64,000 nt of DNA. It comes from Nitrincola tibetensis (lineage in GTDB: Bacteria; Pseudomonadota; Gammaproteobacteria; Pseudomonadales; Balneatricaceae). The DNA is taken from NCBI RefSeq assembly GCF_003284585.1, contig NZ_QKRX01000010.1, positions 1 through 64,000 on the forward strand. Direction: 5' to 3'. A model generated the notes under the pieces. The model worked only from the letters and a program-made list of their open reading frames with translations, did no database searches and was not told the DNA's origin. Of the stretch, positions 31,243 through 40,028 are shown in pieces (the first letter of the stretch is position 1; each line of letters starts with the position of its first letter). The position numbers were made by a program, and so were the translations under genes.

Positions 31243-31680
31243 TTAGTTGCGCCAACATTGATTTAACGCCAAAGAGCCTGTTCGTCCCTTAACGCCAGTA
31301 TGGGTTAATGTCAAATTGCCACAATTATCTCCGGCCATCGCGCCAGCTGGGGTTGCTCTTAATGTGTAAGTGGTTGCAGTGATTATCGCTAGATCAATAT
31401 TGTAAAACACAGCTCCGCCATCTTTAGGCGAGACTGTAAAAGGTAATGCCGGTGGTGTGACTGGATTAGTGTTTCCCACAGTGTATTGATTGTTTGCAGT
31501 GTAATGTCTCTCCATAAACTGTGCGAGCTCAAGTAAGCTAGCTTGAGCATTTGCACGACGGCTTTTAGCAATCGAGTCTTGATAAGACGGATAAGCCACT
31601 GAAGCAATAATTCCAATAATTGCAACGACAATCATTAGTTCAATCAACGTGAACCCTTTGTCATGTTTATAAATCATCAT
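31243..31680 (-). CDS. pilE: type IV minor pilin PilE-like
   Basis: This is a class III prepilin processed by PilD. It has 145 residues from ATG 31680, which overlaps the pilY1 stop (ATGA) and follows GAGAGG. The leader ends in KG before [20 protein letters not shown], with Glu5 present and a hydrophobic helix. A C-terminal cysteine pair (GDNC and NQCWRN) would close the D-loop. In Pseudomonas the homologous gene ends the fimU-pilVWXY1Y2E operon and encodes a minor pilin rather than the major subunit. Confidence 0.88.
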   Translation of the reverse strand: MMIYKHDKGFTLIELMIVVAIIGIIASVAYPSYQDSIAKSRRANAQASLLELAQFMERHYTANNQYTVGNTNPVTPPALPFTVSPKDGGAVFYNIDLAIITATTYTLRATPAGAMAGDNCGNLTLTHTGVKGRTGSLALNQCWRN

Positions 31681-34600
31681 TCGAAAACCTCTCTCCATGA
31701 TAGTCTACCCTCTGGCGGTCTATCTAAGCCCGTATTTCCTTTTATAAAACCATCATCGTCAGATGCATCTGAAACGTAATAATCACCCAGAGGAGTTGTT
31801 AAACTTGGAGGGCGATTAAATTGCTTTCCACTCACTGGTGTCGGTACTCCATTAACATCAACAAAATCGTCCTGATTAACCTTACCGTCACCATCAAGAT
31901 CATAGATGCTATAAATTAATCTACCGCCAGTAAGGAAGTCTAGCTCCATATTCCATGACGTAGCACCAGGGGAACAGGGGTCATCATTAGGGATTAGAGT
32001 GGCAACACGTAACCGATCATTTAGAATCTGTGTGTTTGTTATCACACGCTCACCTTCCAGTTTGTTGTTGTAAACTAGATTTAAAACCCAGCCCTTTTTA
32101 GAGTTATAGTTCACGCTATTTGCGCTTAGTGCGGTAACTTGAGTTTGAGTATTTGGGAATTTACCTCTAAAGATAATTTGCTGTGATACTAAATCACCAG
32201 CTGTAACAACGGATCCAGTATCGCGAATGCCATAGATGCTTTGAATGTTAACATCAGAATTGTCACGTGTTTCTATGTATTTACCAGTACCAAACATGAC
32301 CATCATTCCACCTTGGGGGTGAAGTTTTAGGCTTGGTCTAGAAGTAATGGGTTGCGGTTTTCCTGCATTAGTTGCTGTAAATAATGGTAAGGCTCCGTTG
32401 GAAATTTGGAAATCGTTTGGATTATTATGATTCAAATCAAACTTCCAAAGGTTACCGAGTAAATCACCAGCATAAACATGGTTTATGAAGGACTGCCCAT
32501 CTTCAGAACCATAGAGAATAGCAGGCGAAGATAATCCATTTGCGTTACTGCCACCTACATTGGTGTCAATTGAAGATAAAAGCGTACCACTTTCAAGGTC
32601 TATTACAAGCAGCTTTGCCTTAGAGGAATTGCTGTTATAACCATTACCAGTAATGACAACCCATTTTCCGTTTTTGAGTCTACCAATAATAGGCTCAGAG
32701 AAACTAAACCCGAGTTCAGGGCTTTCAAACTCCCAAAGCACATTATCTTTACCCAATGAAGTGGGGTTGGTGATGTCTATGGCGAATATACTGCGACCCC
32801 CACCACGAAGTGAACCAACTAATATGGTTCTCCAGCTACCGTTTATAAAAGCATCCGATACATGAGTGTTACCATCAACAAAATAAGCATGATCATAATC
32901 TTCGTCAGTCAAAAGCGATAAGTTTCGTATGACCGCTCTTGGAACATAAGAAAATAGTTCTACACCCCCTCCATTGACTTGTGAATCTGCATTAAAAATA
33001 TGAAGCATTCCAGCGTTTGCACCTGCGACAAGAAGTGGTGTACGGTTGCGTTTTTGAAAAACAAAATTTTGATAGCTTTTAGCTTCACTAACTTTGCTGC
33101 CTAAACGATGGTAACCAAAGTCCTCACGGTGAACAAACACAGGGTTAGAGTTAATTATGTCTCCGATTACTGAGTTGCCGCGATTACGCATTCCTTGTAT
33201 TTGTTGTCCTCTAATAAACTTTAGAATATTTTCGTTATCGTTAAGTAAAGCCTTCTGAGTGGAAGTGAGCCCATTGGTACCCCAAGAAAACTCTATAGCT
33301 TGGTTTTCATCGCTAAAACTATAAATTTTTCTCATATTTGGTGCAGGAAGATTACTTGATGCACTCCATTCCTTTTGTACTGATACCACCCCATTATTAA
33401 AAGTGGGCCTATAAGCAGATACATCGCCAGTCCATGAGTTTATATCAAAACTCGTTGAGAAGAGCAGGGTAGAAGTGCTTGGGAAAAAAGAAGATGAAAC
33501 AACAGAAGTACCAGATGGTGCTACTTGGGCTACGATGTCAAGAAGCACGTTTTCTAATTCGGATGCAAAGGTTGATGGGTCAGCTGCGCTGAAGAATCCA
33601 CCTCGTGAGTTTACTGCTGCATGGAGCATATCGTCGATTTTAAATTCATCACTGTCGTCAGGGTTCGGCCAATTAATAGTTGCGCCTGTGGATATAGCCT
33701 CAAAAGCCTCATCTGGATCAATAGTACCAAAAACGCCCAGCCCAACAGCATAGGTAACCATATGTTGCTGGTTTTGAGGGTTACGATCAGAGGTTGGTAC
33801 GTTATTGGTCAAATTAGTTAAATCCGTTTTCCAGTAATAAGCAGCCACATCAGCTAATGTATTGGAAAAAGTATCCGCAAAAGGTGCACCCATATTGTCA
33901 TCGACATTACCAACACCAGGACTGCCACCATTCCAATAGCCATCACTCATTAAAATGGTAAAGTTCTGGCGACATGAGATCAAATCACCTCCAGCTTGAC
34001 CGGGAGTTGTACTGTAAGGACCAGTATCTGTGACATTAGTAAAGTAGTCTCCAGCACCTTGAAGTGCTCTCCTTAGTGGCGTACTACCTGTATCAGGTGA
34101 GTTATGCAGCCAAGTGTAGAAGTTACTTTTATGTGTTGCTGTCAAAGGGCGAACACCCTGCATCACAGCGCGTTGAGAGCTACCATCCACGCTAATCGTG
34201 TCTTGATTGATTCTGCCCCATCCTAGTCTAAAATCATTTGGTAGACTATTGAAAGCGTCTCCAATACCGGCTCGAGATGCTAGTGTACGAGTACGATAAT
34301 AGGAATACCAATTGGCGAAGTTTTGGCGTTGTTCAGTCGATACAGTGTGCCGTGTGTAGCAGCCATTGTCCTCAAGGCCACCAGCACAGCCCTCATTGAA
34401 TGTATAGTAATCAGCCGCTCCGGTTCCTCCACAATAGGCTTGTGAGTTTGTTGCTGTTGTCCATGGAAACCGCCATGTCGCCCTAAAACTAGTAGATAAA
34501 TTTACATTGCCTGTTTGCTGATATCCATCTTCCCATGCACTTAAGAAATTTGCATTTGGTAGTCTTGTTCCATCTGCTTTTTTTGGCGGCAAATAGGTAG

Positions 34601-35378
34601 AGTTTGGGTTAAAGTAAATTTTGTTATAATCACTTGAACGACCACGTGCACGCTGATTGATATCTGAACTATTGTTGCAAACACCAACTATTGAATCTGG
34701 CATGTGTGACCACTTCATAGAACCAGAGTCATCAATAATAAACAGTAAATTAGGAGGAACTGTATTGCTTAAAAATAGAGGTTTTTGTGCGATATCAAGT
34801 TTTCCACTCACTTCGCTACCGAAAACTTCAACCTCTGCAAGTGATAAGTAATCTGTGATGTTGTTATTGCCAGATTTCTGTATCAATAAATAACGGCCAC
34901 TGGTGTTGACTGAATTAAAACTTATGGTAGCACTGGGATTGCTTCCAATTTGGGTTTGCCAGTTAGAGGTGGAACGTGCTGTGCTTAGTGATGAAGATGA
35001 AGTACCTAATGCGAAGGGTGACTCGCTGAGCATAACATACACGTTCGCGAGCCTTAAGCGACATTCATTGCTCACCAACCATCCATTACTACAACCACTC
35101 TCATCACGATTATGGATTACAATCTGTGATATGTCATAAACCTTCCCTAAGTCTAAATGCCACCAATCGCGAGATGTGTTGCCGTTAGTATGAGTTATGG
35201 TACCACTGCTGTAAAGTTTGCGCGTATCACCGTCAATCGCACGAGAAGCAACTCCTTGAAAACCAGTGGATGACTGAGTAGCGTTACCACTTCGTGCAAC
35301 ATTGTTCGATGCTGATATGGCAGTAAAGCTCAGAGATAGTAAATATATCAAAGCGATTAGCTTGTATAGGTTGTTCAT
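31677..35378 (-). CDS. pilY1: PilY1-type pilus tip adhesin with N-terminal lectin/discoidin-like domain
   Basis: PilY1 sits at the pilus tip and primes assembly with the minor pilins. The product has 1233 residues. A signal peptide (about 1-23) is followed by a domain at about 24-188 resembling F-type lectins/F5-8[47 protein letters not shown], and NRD near residue 91. A von Willebrand A-like region then starts with the MIDAS DDSGSM (216-221). The C-terminal PilY1 beta-propeller is complete, and an EF-hand-like calcium loop [12 protein letters not shown] lies at 1160-1171. The first domain is not part of the standard PilY1 architecture. Confidence 0.9.
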   Translation of the reverse strand: MNNLYKLIALIYLLSLSFTAISASNNVARSGNATQSSTGFQGVASRAIDGDTRKLYSSGTITHTNGNTSRDWWHLDLGKVYDISQIVIHNRDESGCSNGWLVSNECRLRLANVYVMLSESPFALGTSSSSLSTARSTSNWQTQIGSNPSATISFNSVNTSGRYLLIQKSGNNNITDYLSLAEVEVFGSEVSGKLDIAQKPLFLSNTVPPNLLFIIDDSGSMKWSHMPDSIVGVCNNSSDINQRARGRSSDYNKIYFNPNSTYLPPKKADGTRLPNANFLSAWEDGYQQTGNVNLSTSFRATWRFPWTTATNSQAYCGGTGAADYYTFNEGCAGGLEDNGCYTRHTVSTEQRQNFANWYSYYRTRTLASRAGIGDAFNSLPNDFRLGWGRINQDTISVDGSSQRAVMQGVRPLTATHKSNFYTWLHNSPDTGSTPLRRALQGAGDYFTNVTDTGPYSTTPGQAGGDLISCRQNFTILMSDGYWNGGSPGVGNVDDNMGAPFADTFSNTLADVAAYYWKTDLTNLTNNVPTSDRNPQNQQHMVTYAVGLGVFGTIDPDEAFEAISTGATINWPNPDDSDEFKIDDMLHAAVNSRGGFFSAADPSTFASELENVLLDIVAQVAPSGTSVVSSSFFPSTSTLLFSTSFDINSWTGDVSAYRPTFNNGVVSVQKEWSASSNLPAPNMRKIYSFSDENQAIEFSWGTNGLTSTQKALLNDNENILKFIRGQQIQGMRNRGNSVIGDIINSNPVFVHREDFGYHRLGSKVSEAKSYQNFVFQKRNRTPLLVAGANAGMLHIFNADSQVNGGGVELFSYVPRAVIRNLSLLTDEDYDHAYFVDGNTHVSDAFINGSWRTILVGSLRGGGRSIFAIDITNPTSLGKDNVLWEFESPELGFSFSEPIIGRLKNGKWVVITGNGYNSNSSKAKLLVIDLESGTLLSSIDTNVGGSNANGLSSPAILYGSEDGQSFINHVYAGDLLGNLWKFDLNHNNPNDFQISNGALPLFTATNAGKPQPITSRPSLKLHPQGGMMVMFGTGKYIETRDNSDVNIQSIYGIRDTGSVVTAGDLVSQQIIFRGKFPNTQTQVTALSANSVNYNSKKGWVLNLVYNNKLEGERVITNTQILNDRLRVATLIPNDDPCSPGATSWNMELDFLTGGRLIYSIYDLDGDGKVNQDDFVDVNGVPTPVSGKQFNRPPSLTTPLGDYYVSDASDDDGFIKGNTGLDRPPEGRLSWREVFE

Positions 35379-35506
35379 TGTAACTCCTCTAGAGCTTTGG
35401 CTCCTTGAAAACCTTTTACGCAGATATTAACTGCACATGAAAGAGATACTTGGTTTAATACAAACATAGTCTCGGAAGATTTGTTGAAAGGATTAAAAAA
35501 ATTCAT
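35375..35506 (-). CDS. unrecognised 43-aa ORF coupled to pilY1
   Basis: ATG 35506 is preceded by AGGGGAG at good spacing. The frame runs 43 codons and its TGA overlaps the pilY1 ATG (ATGA). The predicted peptide starts MNFFNPFNKSSETMFVLNQV, has two cysteines (residues 24 and 29), and ends LEELQ. It has no signal peptide or clear membrane helix. It fills the pilX-pilY1 gap almost completely, and the pilY1 ribosome site GAGGAG lies within its last codons. I do not recognise it. It may be a real small protein or a leader ORF that controls pilY1 translation. Confidence 0.6.
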   Translation of the reverse strand: MNFFNPFNKSSETMFVLNQVSLSCAVNICVKGFQGAKALEELQ

Positions 35507-35522
35507 ACTCAAGCTCCCCTAA

Positions 35523-35993
35523 TTAATTTACTTCGATCGCAAAAGTAGAAATAAGTCGAGTTTCAACAGGGCCTACACTACCTACACTAACGACAGTATA
35601 GATTTCAGAAAAAGCTTGGTTGGTCAAACCACTTCCTAGATTAATGAATTCTTTTTTCATTGGTCCACAATAGGCACTGTGAAAGGTGGCGGGTAATTCA
35701 TTAGCATTTGGTGTAACAAACTGGCCCGAATCTACAGCGATAGTTTGCGGATCATTAAAAAAACTACTAATAAAACCGTTACAGTCTACAGGACTGAGTG
35801 GTAGTTGTGATTCAATTGCTCTTACCCCTGCCTCTGCAGCATGAAAGCTGAGATGTGATTGTCTGGTATTACCCGTCATGCGTTCTTGTATGGTGGTACT
35901 TTGCATAGAACTAACGCCTAAAATCGTGACCAATAATAAAACAATTAATGAAACGATTAATGCGGACCCTGATTGATGCGTTTTTTTGCTCAT
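35523..35993 (-). CDS. pilX: minor pilin PilX
   Basis: PilX is a minor pilin of the tip/priming complex. The product has 156 residues. The prepilin site QSG precedes SALIVSLIVLLLVTILGVSS, and the family motif QSTTIQERMTGN follows. It lacks Glu5 of the pilin helix, as PilX proteins generally do. It overlaps the pilW stop by four bases (ATGA), so the minor pilins appear translationally coupled. Confidence 0.88.
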   Translation of the reverse strand: MSKKTHQSGSALIVSLIVLLLVTILGVSSMQSTTIQERMTGNTRQSHLSFHAAEAGVRAIESQLPLSPVDCNGFISSFFNDPQTIAVDSGQFVTPNANELPATFHSAYCGPMKKEFINLGSGLTNQAFSEIYTVVSVGSVGPVETRLISTFAIEVN

Positions 35994-37078
35994 ATAGGGT
36001 TCCTCACGGCAACGGTGGTTTCAAACGTCTGTTGTAGTCGGCCTTGAGGGTGCGAAGATTCTGTAAATCCACGCAACTGGCTAACAATATTTAGAGTAAG
36101 CGTTACGCCTCTATTATTCGTGCCCTGGAAGGTGTTGACGGTGAATGTATTAACACCCTCGACCAATGCCTGTGGATTGCCGTTGTTAAATTGTCTGTAA
36201 AGTGAAGGTACCTCTGCCCCAACGGGTTGTGCTATGAAATAACGAACAGTAGAGAGTTGGTTTGTTGAAGTGAGTTCAGCCGCGACAACCAATCGACCAC
36301 CTGTATAGTCAAATCCCATTTGTCTTGTCGAGTTATTGCCGCTGTTATCATTAATTGAGTTGGTGGGAAAAACAACCGTACCACCTGATACTTCACCACT
36401 AAATACAGTACCCCTAGTACAATCCTGATCAAGAGCTATAAGTATGTTTTTAAGATCAGAGTTTGCAAGCAATCCCTGATCAATAGCGTTGTTTGTATCC
36501 GTTAATTGGTCGTCTAGTATGTTCGGAGCATCAATTGTGAAAGAGGTTGAGTTATGTGCGGTAAGTCCGTGCCAGCGTAAACCCCTCGTTGAATTTGGCT
36601 TTGTGACCTCTAAAACATCACTTCCTGCGATGGGATTTAGAGCCGTTGCTACTGTATTTAATGTGTTTATGTTTTTACTCTCAACTACAACACCAGAATT
36701 ATCAATTTTAAAGGGATTAATAACGGATTCAATCAGTGCCGCATCATCAGGTCGACTCCAGTTAACCATGAAGCGCATTTGTGAAGAAACTATATCCGCT
36801 GAAGCGGATTCGAAATTTTCATTAACTGGATTACCTCTATTTTCACCAACACCGCCACAGAACTCAATTGTTGGGTTAAATCCAGCCTGACGTACTTCGC
36901 GAGTTAGATATTCTAATGCAAACCGACCGTTTTCTTGCACTCTTGATTGTGCTTCATTGAGACGATAAGTCTGAGAGTTACTTAAAAAAATATAGACAAC
37001 TGCGCTCAAAATAATCACACCAATGGCAAGGCTTATCATTAACTCGATTAGCGTAAATCCTCTGGCTTTTGTGGGCAT
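35990..37078 (-). CDS. pilW: minor pilin PilW
   Basis: PilW is a large minor pilin of the priming complex. The product has 362 residues. The prepilin cleavage region is ARG before [20 protein letters not shown], and the helix continues into LNEAQSRVQENGRFALEYLT, typical of PilW. The rest is a large globular domain rich in Asn, Thr and Val. It follows pilV by three bases and overlaps pilX. Confidence 0.9.
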   Translation of the reverse strand: MPTKARGFTLIELMISLAIGVIILSAVVYIFLSNSQTYRLNEAQSRVQENGRFALEYLTREVRQAGFNPTIEFCGGVGENRGNPVNENFESASADIVSSQMRFMVNWSRPDDAALIESVINPFKIDNSGVVVESKNINTLNTVATALNPIAGSDVLEVTKPNSTRGLRWHGLTAHNSTSFTIDAPNILDDQLTDTNNAIDQGLLANSDLKNILIALDQDCTRGTVFSGEVSGGTVVFPTNSINDNSGNNSTRQMGFDYTGGRLVVAAELTSTNQLSTVRYFIAQPVGAEVPSLYRQFNNGNPQALVEGVNTFTVNTFQGTNNRGVTLTLNIVSQLRGFTESSHPQGRLQQTFETTVAVRNPI

Positions 37079-37081
37079 AAT

Positions 37082-37504
37082 TTATAACTCCAAAATATAG
37101 CTAAAGGTGACATTTTCATTTGCACCAGCTTGTGGTCCTTGTATTCGACCTCGGCTTTCGGACCACTGAATACTAATCGTAAACGCATTACCATTTTGAG
37201 CCACTGTGGCTGTGACACCATTACCAACAATATCCGTTAATCGGTTTTGCCATGTAGTAAGTCGTGCAGAGCCAGTATTAAACTCACCATTCAGTGCCTC
37301 TGCTTCGAATAGACGCATACGCTCGCCTAGGTCATATCCCATATGCGTGACATTAGAGCGAATAAAACTACTGTGATTACTTTTTAATGATTGCGTTTGT
37401 AAAGCCGCTAGTCCCAACAAACCAACGGTAACGACTAGTACCGCAATAAGTACCTCAATGAGAGAAGTGCCGGATTGTTTCTTGAAAATATTTATATCAA
37501 TCAT
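37082..37504 (-). CDS. pilV: minor pilin PilV
   Basis: PilV is a minor pilin of the tip complex. ATG 37504 overlaps the fimT stop (ATGA) and is well spaced from GGAG, giving 140 residues. An ATG two codons earlier is too close to the ribosome site. The prepilin site is QSG before TSLIEVLIAVLVVTVGLLGL, followed by AALQTQSLKSNH, the PilV signature. Confidence 0.9.
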   Translation of the reverse strand: MIDINIFKKQSGTSLIEVLIAVLVVTVGLLGLAALQTQSLKSNHSSFIRSNVTHMGYDLGERMRLFEAEALNGEFNTGSARLTTWQNRLTDIVGNGVTATVAQNGNAFTISIQWSESRGRIQGPQAGANENVTFSYILEL

Positions 37505-37998
37505 GTGCATGCTCCAATTGATACGGTCACCTGTCCAGTTGCATTAATGTTGATACAGCGGTCATGATTATCAATGTTAATGGCTATTTGATGAGGCACT
37601 GCACCGACAATAAAACCTTCTCGTGAAAAAGCGATTCCACCAGCAGGTGCTTGTATGACGTTTCCTCCTAAACTTGCCGAAACGCCATCCCACACGCGTA
37701 CCACTTCATTACTACCTAAGGCAGTAATCAGCCAACCATCACTCCAATTACCTGTTGGGTCACAACCATTCTGAGCTTGATTACTGATACAGACCGCAAC
37801 AACTACTCTGCGTTTAAGGGCCTCTGACCGCGCCAGCTGAAGCGCCCCAGCAAGGTCGTTAGTAATAGCTCTTGCCCTAGAACTTTCGAGAGTGCTTTGA
37901 AAGCTTGGAACACCTATAAACAGAATGATCGCAAGTACGGCAATAGATACCATTAATTCAATTAAAGAAACGCCAGATTGTCTGCTACCTTGCTTCAT
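37501..37998 (-). CDS. fimT: minor pilin FimT/FimU (GspH family)
   Basis: FimU/FimT is the GspH-like minor pilin and the first gene of the operon. The product has 165 residues. QSG precedes VSLIELMVSIAVLAIILFIG, followed by GVPSF and the region NDLAGALQLARSEALKRR, which is diagnostic for the family. Two C-terminal cysteines (NDHDRC and GACT) may form a disulfide. Whether it is FimT or FimU cannot be told by reading; position favours the FimU role. Confidence 0.87.
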   Translation of the reverse strand: MKQGSRQSGVSLIELMVSIAVLAIILFIGVPSFQSTLESSRARAITNDLAGALQLARSEALKRRVVVAVCISNQAQNGCDPTGNWSDGWLITALGSNEVVRVWDGVSASLGGNVIQAPAGGIAFSREGFIVGAVPHQIAINIDNHDRCININATGQVTVSIGACT

Positions 37999-38070
37999 GG
38001 TTTACATATCTCTGTATAGAAATTTCTACTTATAAGCATAGATTTTTAGCTTTGAGTAATCCAGTGCAGA

Positions 38071-38105
38071 GCAGTTGAATGGTTGGATTAAGCAGATGAA
38101 TGGTT
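38071..38105. repeat. 14-bp direct repeat with 21-bp period upstream of fimT
   Basis: GCAGTTGAATGGTT (38071-38084) recurs as GCAGATGAATGGTT (38092-38105) with a single mismatch and an exact 21-base period. It lies 73-107 bases before fimT and covers the last codons of algR. Two direct repeats two helical turns apart are the layout bound by LytTR-type regulators such as AlgR, although the sequence is not a good match to the AlgR consensus. Confidence 0.5.
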
Positions 38106-38813
38106 ATGGAAGATATAGATTTTTAGTTCGGAGGCTTTTCTTCGGCTTATATTGAGTCGTTCATCACATCCATAAAGTGATACGAAATATAAGCCATCTA
38201 TTTTGTTCAAAGTGTTCATACGTGAAATATTAATTAATAAATGTCGATGAGCCCGGACCACCAATCCTTGATAGCTAGCTTCTATGCGGTTAAGGCTTTC
38301 ATTTAATATCGCCTCCCCCCCATCAAACACCATCTTCACCACCTTATCTTCTGCCATAAAGTACTGAACCTTATCAAAACGAATACGTCGTAAACTGTTG
38401 CCGACTTGATAGCTGATCCAAGGATTGAGTTCATCCTGCTTTTCAATATGCGCACGGGTTGGTGTGCCGACGCGCTCTAAGGCGGTCTTTAATCGACTGG
38501 CATCGACAGGCTTGAGCAGATAGTCGCTAGGGCCGACACTGTATGCATCCAGAGCATGTTGCGGATGGGCGGTGACAAAAATAATTGCAGGGGGCAGTGG
38601 TAGTTGATTGATCGTTTCAGCCAAGGCTAAACCATCCGTATCCGGCATTTCGATATCCAGCATCACCAGATCAGGTTGCAACTGTTGCACTAAATCTAGA
38701 GCATCAGTAGCATTCTCTGCCTCGCCTATACAGTCAATTTGTGTATGCGCTGACAGTAAACGCTTCAGTCTAGCGCGGGCTAAGGGTTCATCATCAACGA
38801 TCAGGGTTCGCAT
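38088..38813 (-). CDS. algR: LytTR-family response regulator, AlgR-like
   Basis: In Pseudomonas AlgR controls twitching (the fimU-pilE operon), alginate and other genes. The product has 241 residues. The receiver domain has the acidic pocket VDDEP, the phospho-acceptor Asp53 in MLDIEMPD and Lys in LLKPVD. The LytTR DNA-binding domain begins near WISYQVGNSLRRIRFDKVQ and includes VVRAHRHLLINISRM. It lies 12 bases after algZ and 89 bases before its probable target fimT. Confidence 0.87.
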   Translation of the reverse strand: MRTLIVDDEPLARARLKRLLSAHTQIDCIGEAENATDALDLVQQLQPDLVMLDIEMPDTDGLALAETINQLPLPPAIIFVTAHPQHALDAYSVGPSDYLLKPVDASRLKTALERVGTPTRAHIEKQDELNPWISYQVGNSLRRIRFDKVQYFMAEDKVVKMVFDGGEAILNESLNRIEASYQGLVVRAHRHLLINISRMNTLNKIDGLYFVSLYGCDERLNISRRKASELKIYIFHNHSSA

Positions 38814-38825
38814 CTGTTCATTTCC

Positions 38826-39845
38826 TTAGGCTTTAGTGTCATCGAAAGGGATGACCAACTTAACACGATACTGATTCTCTATCGCTCCAGTGGTTAATTT
38901 GGCTCGGTCATCATAAAGGAGTGCGAGTCGTTGTCTAATATTATCGATGGCAATCCCGTTTCCTTCAAATCGTGCCTTGCAGTGAGGAGGCAAAGGGTTT
39001 TCAATCAATAGTGTCAGGTTTTTTTGACTGAACATTAGCTCTATTCTGATCAAGCTAGGTTGACTAAACCCTTCAACACCATGTCTTACAGCATTTTCGA
39101 TCAAGGGTTGTAAGGTCAAGCTTGGCAGCAGTATTGACGGTAATTGTTCAGGAAAATGTCGAGACACTTGTAATCGAGTGCCTAAACGCCAATGCTCCAG
39201 TGACAGATAACTGTCCACAATACGTAACTCATCAACGAGCGTACTGGTTTCACCTGCTTTGAGAGCCGCGCGAAAGAGTGCTGACAGGTTAAGTAACGCC
39301 TCTTCAGCGGCCTGTGGATCTTGTTGGGTTAACTCGGCGACCGTATTCAGGCTGTTAAATAAAAAATGTGGACGAATCCGTGCCTGAAGTGCATCTAACT
39401 CTGCTCGCGATTGAGCGGCAATCCTCTGCTGGCGTTCATGATGCATAATATAGAATTGTAATCCAATCACGCCGACAATAGATGCAATCAATAGGTTGTG
39501 AAAAATAAAGGTACTAAGCTCCGCCTGTGTTTGCCAACCTTGCTGTGTGAGTAGATGAAAGGCAATCAAGCTGACAGCTGCCGTGCTACTCAATAGCAAT
39601 AAGAACGCCACAGCTGCTAGTTGGCGTGGAGAGTTTTGACCAAAATGTTTTTGGTACTGACACAAGAGTAAAAGCGTCAACAGATTTACCCACTGAACGA
39701 ACAAGGTTGTTAAGCCTAGACGATACCATCGATCCTCAAGCACTCCCGGTGCAAGTGTCATGAGAATCGCAACCGCTTGTGCGAGCACAATGGCACGAAG
39801 CACAATTTTACTCTGGCATACCGAGGTTTGGATCGTTTGATTCAT
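38826..39845 (-). CDS. algZ: LytS/AlgZ-type sensor histidine kinase (FimS-like)
   Basis: This membrane kinase is the expected partner of the adjacent AlgR. ATG 39845 after GGGGT gives 339 residues; a 20-codon longer frame is less likely. Four hydrophobic segments (about 15-140) precede the His_kinase domain with ARIRPHFLFNSLNTVAEL (His160), followed by an N-box TLQPLIENAVRHGVEG and a G-box. This domain order is that of AlgZ/FimS. Confidence 0.85.
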   Translation of the reverse strand: MNQTIQTSVCQSKIVLRAIVLAQAVAILMTLAPGVLEDRWYRLGLTTLFVQWVNLLTLLLLCQYQKHFGQNSPRQLAAVAFLLLLSSTAAVSLIAFHLLTQQGWQTQAELSTFIFHNLLIASIVGVIGLQFYIMHHERQQRIAAQSRAELDALQARIRPHFLFNSLNTVAELTQQDPQAAEEALLNLSALFRAALKAGETSTLVDELRIVDSYLSLEHWRLGTRLQVSRHFPEQLPSILLPSLTLQPLIENAVRHGVEGFSQPSLIRIELMFSQKNLTLLIENPLPPHCKARFEGNGIAIDNIRQRLALLYDDRAKLTTGAIENQYRVKLVIPFDDTKA

Positions 39846-39876
39846 ACATACCCCAATCGGGTTAAATAATTGTACC

Positions 39877-39905
39877 AGTATAAGGTGGGTTGAGAGAGGG
39901 GCCAA
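39877..39905 (-). promoter_or_regulatory. candidate algZR promoter
   Basis: On the minus strand TTGGCC (39905-39900) and TATACT (39882-39877) are 17 bases apart, with the -10 some 30 bases before the algZ ATG. Confidence 0.45.
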
Positions 39906-40028
39906 GCAAGTTCAAGTTGTCAAATTAATTTAATAGGGGAGTGTTATTTACTTGAGTAACCTAAAGGTCAGTTTGGCCCTGAAATCGGATGTATTCACGT
40001 TCTTTTATGATGAAGGTCGATTGACGTT

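Noticed and set aside
31243-31680. PilE-like protein as the major pilin gene
   Set aside because: It is the last gene of a minor-pilin operon with coupled junctions; major pilin genes are normally separate and strongly expressed.
35523-35993. PilX lacking Glu5 as a sign of a defective pilin
   Set aside because: Absence of Glu5 is normal for PilX and GspK-like minor pilins.
38048-38063. A GG-N10-GC spacing upstream of fimT on the minus strand resembling a sigma54 site
   Set aside because: The flanking bases do not match TGGCAC/TTGCT, so the spacing alone is likely chance.
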